From positions 1-5,207 of the forward strand of contig CANQYF010000055.1 of NCBI GenBank assembly GCA_947628075.1: 5,207 bases of DNA, read 5' to 3'. The notes under the pieces are model-generated. The model was not told the origin of the DNA and ran no database searches. It saw only the letters and a program-made list of their open reading frames with translations. The position numbers and the translations under genes were made by a program. This stretch comes from an uncultured Bacilli bacterium. GTDB taxonomy: Bacteria > Bacillota_I > Bacilli_A > RF39 > UBA660. Positions 1 to 4,256 of this stretch are shown here, piece by piece (within the stretch, counting starts at the first letter, position 1; each line of letters starts with the position of its first letter).

Positions 1-49
1 AAGGAACAGATTTACAGTCTGCCGCGTTTGACCACTTCGCTACCCCTCC
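1..49 (-). tRNA. tRNA-Tyr (anticodon GTA), partial, 3' part beyond the window
   Basis: Read on the minus strand, the 5' acceptor arm GGAGGGG begins at 49, followed by TA, a D arm with a long D loop, and an anticodon stem-loop GCAGA-CTGTAAA-TCTGT. The anticodon GTA lies at 13-15. The start of the long variable arm (TCCTT) runs off the window, as expected for a class II tRNA such as bacterial tRNA-Tyr. The T arm and 3' acceptor strand are not visible. It is the last visible member of a Val-Thr-Tyr cluster, 18 nt downstream of tRNA-Thr, and probably lies on the same transcript. Confidence 0.93.
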
Positions 50-67
50 ATAAAGTAAATAAAATAA

Positions 68-143
68 TGGTGCCGACAGAGGGAATCGAACCCCCAACCT
101 ACTGATTACAAGTCAGTTGCGCTACCAATTACGCTATGTCGGC
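68..143 (-). tRNA. tRNA-Thr (anticodon TGT)
   Basis: A complete 76-nt cloverleaf. Acceptor GCCGACA pairs with TGTCGGC, the anticodon stem is ACTGA/TCAGT with loop CTTGTAA, and the anticodon TGT (108-110) reads ACA. The T arm is GGGGG-TTCGATT-CCCTC, closed by one G-U pair. The discriminator is A and the 3' CCA is encoded in the DNA (68-70). It lies 12 nt downstream of tRNA-Val and 18 nt upstream of tRNA-Tyr, with no room for separate promoters, so it should be processed from a common precursor. Confidence 0.98.
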
Positions 144-155
144 ACAAAAAAATAA

Positions 156-232
156 TGGTGGGCGATATAGGACTCGAACCTATGACATCTTGCTTGTAAG
201 GCAAGCACTCTAACCAACTGAGCTAATCGCCC
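156..232 (-). tRNA. tRNA-Val (anticodon TAC)
   Basis: A complete 77-nt cloverleaf. Acceptor GGGCGAT pairs with ATCGCCC, and the D arm has the usual AGCTCAGTTGGTTAGAG form. The anticodon stem is CTTGC/GCAAG with loop CTTACAA, and the anticodon TAC is at 196-198. The T loop is TTCGAGT, the discriminator is A, and the CCA end is encoded (156-158). It is the first gene of the Val-Thr-Tyr cluster, about 25 nt downstream of the predicted transcription start. Confidence 0.98.
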
Positions 233-264
233 GACTTAAGGACATTATTCCCACGACAATTAAG

Positions 265-293
265 ATTATACTATACAAAAATGAATTATGCAA
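265..293 (-). promoter_or_regulatory. Promoter of the tRNA Val-Thr-Tyr cluster
   Basis: On the minus strand, TTGCAT (288-293, four of six matches to the -35 consensus) is separated by exactly 17 nt from a perfect TATAAT (265-270). Transcription should begin near 258, leaving a leader of about 25 nt before tRNA-Val. The promoter sits in the 80-bp gap between the end of the Nudix gene and the tRNAs. The cluster could also receive read-through from the Nudix gene, whose terminator is weak. Confidence 0.75.
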
Positions 294-312
294 TCATTTT
301 TTACACTTTTAT

Positions 313-738
313 TTAAAAAAGCAAGCCTTTTTGAATTGCATAAGGAATAAAATGATCACGGATAGAAGACGACAAATTATAATCTTTTTCGCCCAAAGAA
401 TACCAATGATAATCTAAAATTTCATCATTTGGCATTAAATTTACATGAATTTTTTTAGTTGCTAAAAACAAATTCATTTCAATTATTATATCAGTGTCAC
501 TAGCAGCGGCTTCCTTAAAACACATAATTGGTAATAAATCTTCTTCACAGAATTCAAAACCTCTTCCTACTTCTTCATTTACTTCTCTTAAGGCTGCTGT
601 AATCTCGGTTTCGCCTGTTTCAATGCCTCCACCAACTAAAGTCCAAGAATTAGTTTTACTACTTCTTACTGATCTTACAATTAGTAACTTACCATCTTCA
701 ATAAAGGCTATTCCCACAGTTCTTTTTAATTTATCCAT
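313..738 (-). CDS. Nudix (MutT-type) hydrolase
   Basis: A 141-residue single-domain Nudix protein, normal length for the family. The Nudix box lies at residues 37-59: G37, E43, then R51-E52-V53-N54-E55-E56-V57-G58. This matches GX5EX7REUXEEXGU and supplies the Mg2+-binding glutamates. The last box position, normally aliphatic, is Arg59. Nudix enzymes cleave nucleoside diphosphates linked to another moiety (oxidised dNTPs, NDP-sugars, dinucleotide polyphosphates). The substrate cannot be read from the sequence, because the MutT-like fold alone does not fix it. The protein is probably cytosolic, with no signal peptide or membrane segment. The start ATG (736-738) is preceded by AAAGAGAAG at 748-756 with 9 nt spacing. 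The gene is divergent from the helicase and monocistronic. It is Asn-poor (6 of 141 residues) compared with the helicase next door. Confidence 0.93.
   Translation of the reverse strand: MDKLKRTVGIAFIEDGKLLIVRSVRSSKTNSWTLVGGGIETGETEITAALREVNEEVGRGFEFCEEDLLPIMCFKEAAASDTDIIIEMNLFLATKKIHVNLMPNDEILDYHWYSLGEKDYNLSSSIRDHFIPYAIQKGLLF
316..332 (-). terminator. Weak hairpin at the end of the Nudix gene
   Basis: On the minus strand, AAAAAG (327-332) pairs with CTTTTT (316-321) around a 5-nt loop, GCTTG. The stem includes the last codons and abuts the TAA stop, and is followed by an A/T-rich stretch rather than a long clean T run. The 6-bp stem is nearly all A-U, so termination is probably leaky. Low confidence. 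Confidence 0.3.
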
Positions 739-747
739 ACCTAAACA

Positions 748-770
748 CTTCTCTTTACTCTATAATTATA
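748..770 (-). promoter_or_regulatory. Promoter -10 and ribosome binding site of the Nudix gene
   Basis: On the minus strand a perfect TATAAT (765-770) lies about 27 nt before the start codon and points to initiation near 758. A purine-rich SD, AAAGAGAAG, follows at 748-756. The -35 region, expected around 788-793, is a run of A on this strand and does not match TTGACA well, so the promoter may be moderate or activator-dependent. It faces away from the helicase promoter in the same intergenic gap. Confidence 0.5.
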
Positions 771-822
771 CAATAAAAAGTTATTATTTTTTTACTTTTA
801 TGTAGTTATATAGTTAAATTTA

Positions 823-831
823 TGTTAATAT
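823..831 (+). promoter_or_regulatory. Extended -10 promoter of the helicase gene
   Basis: TG-T-TAATAT (TG at 823-824, -10 hexamer at 826-831) forms an extended -10 element with five of six hexamer matches or close substitutes. The -35 position with a 17-nt spacer is TAGTTA (803-808), only a half match, which an extended -10 can tolerate. Initiation is predicted near 838, so the mRNA would begin at the base of the hairpin at 839-862. Confidence 0.5.
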
Positions 832-836
832 TTAAG

Positions 837-864
837 AGAAACTTTTCCTAATAGAAAGGTTTTT
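837..864 (+). promoter_or_regulatory. Leader hairpin that sequesters the helicase Shine-Dalgarno
   Basis: AAACTTTTC (839-847) pairs with GAAAGGTTT (854-862) over 9 bp with one G-U pair, around a 6-nt loop CTAATA. Two further pairs (A837-T864, G838-T863) could extend it. The 3' arm contains the only good SD for the helicase, AGAAAGG at 853-859, spaced 7 nt before ATG 867. When folded, the SD would be base-paired. This suggests translational control, or 5'-end protection of the mRNA. The base pairing is seen directly; the regulatory role is inferred. Confidence 0.5.
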
Positions 865-866
865 AT

Positions 867-2318
867 ATGGTTAAAAATTATCAAGTTGGCAAATATTTTT
901 TAGATGATTATCAAATGCAACTTTTAAATAACGATAATAACACAATTGTTATCGCAGGTGCAGGATCTGGGAAAACTCTTACCATCATTGGTAAAATTAA
1001 TTATTTAATTGAGATGAAAAAAGTAAATCCCGAAGAAATTTTGATTATATCATTCACTAATGCCTCAGTAAATGATATAAAAAATAAGTTAAATTATGAT
1101 AACATTGATGTTTATACTTTTCATAAATTAGCTATTAATATCTTAAATAAAGCTAATTTTAATTATACTTTAGCTAATGATACTCTTCTTTCTTATATAG
1201 TGGAAGAAGAAATTAAAACTTGTGATATAAAAGAGCAAAAAAATATTTTAAAATTTTTAAATATTAACAATAAATTTTCTATTTTTTTAAATAGTAATGC
1301 TTACCAAAGTTTTGTTAAATTAATCCTAACTTTTATTAATCTTTGGAAAACTAACAATTATAAATTTACTAATATCCCTTTAAAAAAATACAATAACACG
1401 GAAAAACAAATAATTTTATTCATTTTTAAAATTCTTCAAAAATATAATTATGAAAAAATCAGTATGAATAAATTAGATTTTGATGATTTAATTTTAACCG
1501 CGACTAAAGTAATTAAAAATATAAATTTGAATTATAAATACATTTTTATAGATGAATTTCAAGATAGTTCTTTTATTCGGTTAAATTTAATCCGCGAAAT
1601 ATATAAATACAATAATACAAAAGTTATTGTAGTGGGAGATGATTGGCAATCTATTTATAGATTTAGTGGATGTGATTTAAGTATATTTTTAAATTTTCCC
1701 AAATATTTTCCCAATGTTACAACAATTAAATTAGTAAACACTTATAGAAATAGTCAAGAATTAATAAATATTGCCTCTACTTTTGTTATGAAAAATAATC
1801 GGCAAATTACTAAAAATCTTTTATCATTTAAAAAAAATACTACTCCCTTTATATTTGTGCCCTACCAAAATGGAGCTAAAACTTTAAAAAAAATAATTGA
1901 TTACTTATTAAATGAAACTAATGATATTTTAATTTTATCACGAAATAACAAAGATATATTTAATTATTTAGATGAAGAAATAAAATACGACAATAACTTT
2001 ATTATTTATAAGAATTATCAATTAAAATACCTTACTGTTCATAAATCAAAAGGTCTCGAAGCAAAATATACAATCTTACTAAATTGTAATAATACTACTT
2101 TAGGATTTCCCAATAAAATTGAAAACAATAAAATTATAGATAAACTATTTAGTGAAAAAGAAATTAAATATGCTGAAGAAAGAAGACTTTTTTATGTAGC
2201 TCTAACTAGATGTAAAGAACAAACTTTTCTTTTATATGCTAAAAATAATCCTTCTATATTTATTAAAGAAATTAAAAAAATAGTTAAGAAAAAATTAGGC
2301 TTTATTAAATATTTTTAA
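867..2318 (+). CDS. Compact UvrD/Rep-superfamily (SF1A) DNA helicase, helicase IV-like
   Basis: A 483-residue ATP-dependent helicase with every SF1A motif in order. These are the Q-motif (Y15-Q16), Walker A GAGSGKT at 31-37, motif Ia around 59-68 (ISFTNAS), motif II IDEFQD at 228-233, and motif III VGDDWQSIYRFSG at 256-268. Motif IV with TYR is at 292-294, motif V TVHKSKGLEA at 390-399, and motif VI EERRLFYVALTR at 437-448. The GDDWQ-IYRFSG string and the tail GFP ... EERRLFYVALTR ... NPS-FI match, from memory, the helicase IV (E. coli HelD) subgroup better than UvrD, Rep or PcrA. UvrD-like enzymes are about 700 residues. Here only about 95 residues separate motifs IV and V, so the 2B domain is essentially absent, and the N-terminal extension of E. 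coli helicase IV is missing. The catalytic core looks intact. The protein is very rich in Asn (63), Lys (60) and Ile (about 61). The ATG has a good SD, buried in a hairpin. The exact role (repair, recombination, defence) is not shown by the context. Confidence 0.92.
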   Translation: MVKNYQVGKYFLDDYQMQLLNNDNNTIVIAGAGSGKTLTIIGKINYLIEMKKVNPEEILIISFTNASVNDIKNKLNYDNIDVYTFHKLAINILNKANFNYTLANDTLLSYIVEEEIKTCDIKEQKNILKFLNINNKFSIFLNSNAYQSFVKLILTFINLWKTNNYKFTNIPLKKYNNTEKQIILFIFKILQKYNYEKISMNKLDFDDLILTATKVIKNINLNYKYIFIDEFQDSSFIRLNLIREIYKYNNTKVIVVGDDWQSIYRFSGCDLSIFLNFPKYFPNVTTIKLVNTYRNSQELINIASTFVMKNNRQITKNLLSFKKNTTPFIFVPYQNGAKTLKKIIDYLLNETNDILILSRNNKDIFNYLDEEIKYDNNFIIYKNYQLKYLTVHKSKGLEAKYTILLNCNNTTLGFPNKIENNKIIDKLFSEKEIKYAEERRLFYVALTRCKEQTFLLYAKNNPSIFIKEIKKIVKKKLGFIKYF

Positions 2319-2320
2319 CT
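2282..2320. terminator. Shared hairpin terminator between the convergent helicase and hydrolase genes
   Basis: AGTTAA (2282-2287) plus AAA (2289-2291) pairs with TTT plus TTAACT (2312-2320), giving 9 bp with one bulged G. A/T pairs further in can extend the stem. On the minus strand the hairpin is followed by ATTTTTTT (from 2281 downward), a plausible intrinsic terminator for the hydrolase gene. On the plus strand only TTATTT follows, so termination of the helicase mRNA would be weaker. The element lies inside the overlapping 3' ends of both genes. Confidence 0.45.
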
Positions 2321-3189
2321 TTATTTAAAATCATATAACCATCTTGATAATTTACTAATAATTTATTATCATTTACTAATTTAGTTATATAAGCTTTAAT
2401 TGTCGAGCTTATTAAATAATACTGAATTATATTTGATTTTATATGATAGTAAGAAAAAATTTTATTTAATAAATCATTAAAGTTTATTTCTTCTTCTACC
2501 CAATTTAAAATATTATTTTCTATTTCATAAATATTATTTTCATTTATTTTTAAAGTATCATGCGGGTCACTTTCAATATTACCATGGGCAGGAACATAAA
2601 ATTTATATTGTGTTTTATTTAAATAGTTGATTGTATCTAAACTTTTTTCTATATCAAAAGCATATTGAATCGCATACTTATTAATAATTTCTTCGCTTGT
2701 ATAAGCATCTCCTACAAAACAGACATCATCACTAGTAATAATCCCAATTAATCCTAAAGAATGACCAGGTAAATTTATAATACTAATCCCCTTTATCTCA
2801 ATATCTTCAATCGCCTTACATTGACTTTCATCAGCCATTAAAAAATGATGACACATTTCATTTAAAGGACTAGCTCCATATAACATCGCTGGTTCTAAAA
2901 GTGGCTTATTAATAAAAAAGCTTTCTTCTTTGCTTGCCAAAATTTGACAATGATATTTATTTTGTAAATATTTATTGCCACCAATGTGATCAGCATGACT
3001 ATGAGTATTAATAATATATTTTAATTGCCAATTATTTTGTACCAATATTTTATCAATCATTTTAGCATAATCTTTTGAGTTACCAGTATCTATTAAACAA
3101 ATTTCATTGTCATTCAAAATATAAAAGCCAATATTAACTGGGGATTTTAAAACATAAGTTTTTTCACCTAATTTAACTAATTCATTCAT
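2305..3189 (-). CDS. Metallo-beta-lactamase-fold hydrolase with C-terminal helical/winged-helix region
   Basis: 294 residues. The full metal-ligand set of the glyoxalase II-like MBL fold is present: H63-S-H65-A-D67-H68, H143 in PGHS, D161 in VGDA, and H202 in PAHG. It should bind a dinuclear Zn (or Fe) centre and hydrolyse a thioester, phosphoester or similar bond; the substrate is not determined. The N-terminal strands (GFYIL ... ICLIDTG, 21-36) are typical of the fold. Residues from about 215 to 294 form an extra region ending in LVNDNKLLVNYQDGYMIL, which resembles the small winged-helix domain of LACTB2-like members (inference). There is no signal peptide, so it is probably cytosolic. The start ATG at 3187-3189 has SD GAGGT (3196-3200) at 6 nt. 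It overlaps the helicase tail by 14 bp and lies 63 bp after the DUF368 gene, with its own promoter. Confidence 0.93.
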   Translation of the reverse strand: MNELVKLGEKTYVLKSPVNIGFYILNDNEICLIDTGNSKDYAKMIDKILVQNNWQLKYIINTHSHADHIGGNKYLQNKYHCQILASKEESFFINKPLLEPAMLYGASPLNEMCHHFLMADESQCKAIEDIEIKGISIINLPGHSLGLIGIITSDDVCFVGDAYTSEEIINKYAIQYAFDIEKSLDTINYLNKTQYKFYVPAHGNIESDPHDTLKINENNIYEIENNILNWVEEEINFNDLLNKIFSYYHIKSNIIQYYLISSTIKAYITKLVNDNKLLVNYQDGYMILNKVKNI

Positions 3190-3195
3190 AATCTT

Positions 3196-3215
3196 ACCTC
3201 ATAGAAATTATATCA
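3196..3215 (-). promoter_or_regulatory. Extended -10 promoter and Shine-Dalgarno of the MBL hydrolase gene
   Basis: On the minus strand TG-A-TATAAT (3207-3215) is a perfect extended -10 element. The -35 position (3230-3235, GAATTT) is poor. The SD GAGGT is at 3196-3200, 6 nt before the ATG. Initiation at the usual 7 nt below the -10 would fall near 3200, leaving only about 11 nt of leader, so the SD would be at the very 5' end of the mRNA. Confidence 0.5.
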
Positions 3216-3236
3216 TAATTTAATAAAATAAATTCT

Positions 3237-3263
3237 AAAAAAAAAGAAGTAATTATTCCTTTT
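3237..3263 (-). terminator. Possible terminator at the end of the DUF368 gene
   Basis: On the minus strand AAAAGGA (3257-3263) pairs with TTCTTTT (3242-3248) over 7 bp, including one G-U, around an 8-nt loop, and runs into a tract of nine T (3245-3237). The 5' arm is within the last codons of the gene. The stem is weak but the T tract is good. It would separate the DUF368 mRNA from the hydrolase gene, which has its own promoter just beyond. Confidence 0.35.
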
Positions 3264-4149
3264 CTTTTGTTAAAAAGTATTTTAAACCTTCAAGACTTAA
3301 GATAATTACTCCCCCTAGGATAAAATATAAAATATTGAACGTATTAAATGTTAAATACTCTAAGGGAACATCTAAAGTAGTTGGACCCATTATAATTGAA
3401 TAAATGGACGCAATCATCATTCCTAAAATAGCATATATAGTGGCACTTCTTCTTTTATCTAAACATTTTCGAAGTAATTTAGTAAAATATAATATACCAA
3501 ATATAACTCCTAAACCAAATACAATTAATATTGGTAAGGCACTAAAAGATAAATGAAGAAAATCTTTTATCTTGTTAATTATTGGAATATATATACCAAA
3601 AATAAGTAGAATAGTCGAACCTGAAACACCAGGAAGTATCATTGCAGATATTGCTACCATCGCTGCTAAAAAGACATATAGTATAGTTCCTAGATTAAAA
3701 TTATTAATATTAAAAGTACCTCCAACTACTCTATTTAAATAAGTAATTAATATAACCAAAAAAGCTCCCAAAAATGTAAAAATTAAATTTTTATATTTAC
3801 CTTTTAAATTACTCTTTTCTTCTTTTATGACAATAGGAATTGCAAAAATAATAAAGCCAATAAATAATGAACTAAGTTCATAAATATGTTTATCAAATAT
3901 ACTAGCTAAACATAATACTGCTAAAATAACTCCACAACCCCAACCAATAGCTATTTTAAATAAATAACTAAAAGCTTTCTTTTTCTTATTTAAATCTCCT
4001 CTAAATAAATCATCAAGGGCTTTAATAAATTTATCATAAAAGCCTAAAATAAACGCAACTGTGCCCCCAGATACTCCAGGTACACTGTCAGCAAGTGCCA
4101 TACAAAAACCATTGATAAAATTGATAATGTAATCTTTAATTTTTTTCAT
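3253..4149 (-). CDS. DUF368 (PopT-type) undecaprenyl-phosphate translocase, integral membrane
   Basis: A 298-residue polytopic membrane protein of the DUF368 family. The family signature ADSVPGVSGGTVAFILGFYD lies at residues 20-39. A second copy of its core, LPGVSGSTILLIFGIY, is at 172-187, giving the two-fold internal repeat typical of the family. Hydrophobic segments are visible around 65-85, 92-109, 120-138, 155-175, 178-191, 204-222, 237-254 and 271-288. DUF368 proteins such as PopT are known to return undecaprenyl phosphate, the lipid carrier for peptidoglycan and other envelope polymers, from the outer to the inner face of the cytoplasmic membrane. Assignment of that role here rests on family membership. 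The ATG (4147-4149) has SD GAAAGG with rather long spacing (11 nt), under a full-consensus promoter. An envelope role implies a lineage that still makes lipid-linked envelope polymers. Confidence 0.93.
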   Translation of the reverse strand: MKKIKDYIINFINGFCMALADSVPGVSGGTVAFILGFYDKFIKALDDLFRGDLNKKKKAFSYLFKIAIGWGCGVILAVLCLASIFDKHIYELSSLFIGFIIFAIPIVIKEEKSNLKGKYKNLIFTFLGAFLVILITYLNRVVGGTFNINNFNLGTILYVFLAAMVAISAMILPGVSGSTILLIFGIYIPIINKIKDFLHLSFSALPILIVFGLGVIFGILYFTKLLRKCLDKRRSATIYAILGMMIASIYSIIMGPTTLDVPLEYLTFNTFNILYFILGGVIILSLEGLKYFLTKEKE

Positions 4150-4174
4150 AAATTCTTTTACCTTTCAATGTACA

Positions 4175-4203
4175 ATTATAACAATAGTAATTAAGGTTGT
4201 CAA
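4175..4203 (-). promoter_or_regulatory. Full-consensus sigma-A promoter of the DUF368 gene
   Basis: On the minus strand TTGACA (4198-4203), a 17-nt spacer and TATAAT (4175-4180) match the housekeeping consensus at every position. The -10 is also preceded by TG-T (4181-4183), an extended -10 element. Initiation is predicted near 4168, giving a leader of about 19 nt. The -35 overlaps the T tract of the preceding gene's terminator. Confidence 0.88.
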
Positions 4204-4230
4204 AAATATTTAGTTTTTATTTAACACTAA
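4202..4230 (-). terminator. Terminator of the partial surface-protein gene
   Basis: On the minus strand TTAGT (4226-4230) pairs with ACTAA (4210-4214). One mismatch and two further T-A pairs close an AAATA loop, and ATATTTTT follows (4209-4202). The stem is short and A/T-rich, typical of hairpins in such genomes. It begins 27 nt after the TAG stop of the upstream gene and runs directly into the promoter of the DUF368 gene. Confidence 0.45.
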
Positions 4231-4256
4231 TTCCATATTTCCATTTAAAATTATAA

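Noticed and set aside
1..300. tRNA cluster as an attachment site of an integrated element
   Set aside because: No direct repeat of a tRNA 3' end, integrase or phage gene is visible. The cluster looks like an ordinary tRNA operon with its own promoter.
494..805. Open reading frame of 103 codons on the plus strand
   Set aside because: It is antisense to the Nudix gene, has no family resemblance and no SD, and its Ser/Leu/Pro-rich composition is the shadow of a coding strand. The Nudix box on the other strand is decisive.
867..2318. Helicase as part of a two-gene defence system with a neighbouring nuclease
   Set aside because: The neighbours are a Nudix hydrolase on the opposite strand and a convergent MBL-fold hydrolase of the glyoxalase type. 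Neither shows DNA-nuclease-specific motifs or co-transcription with the helicase.
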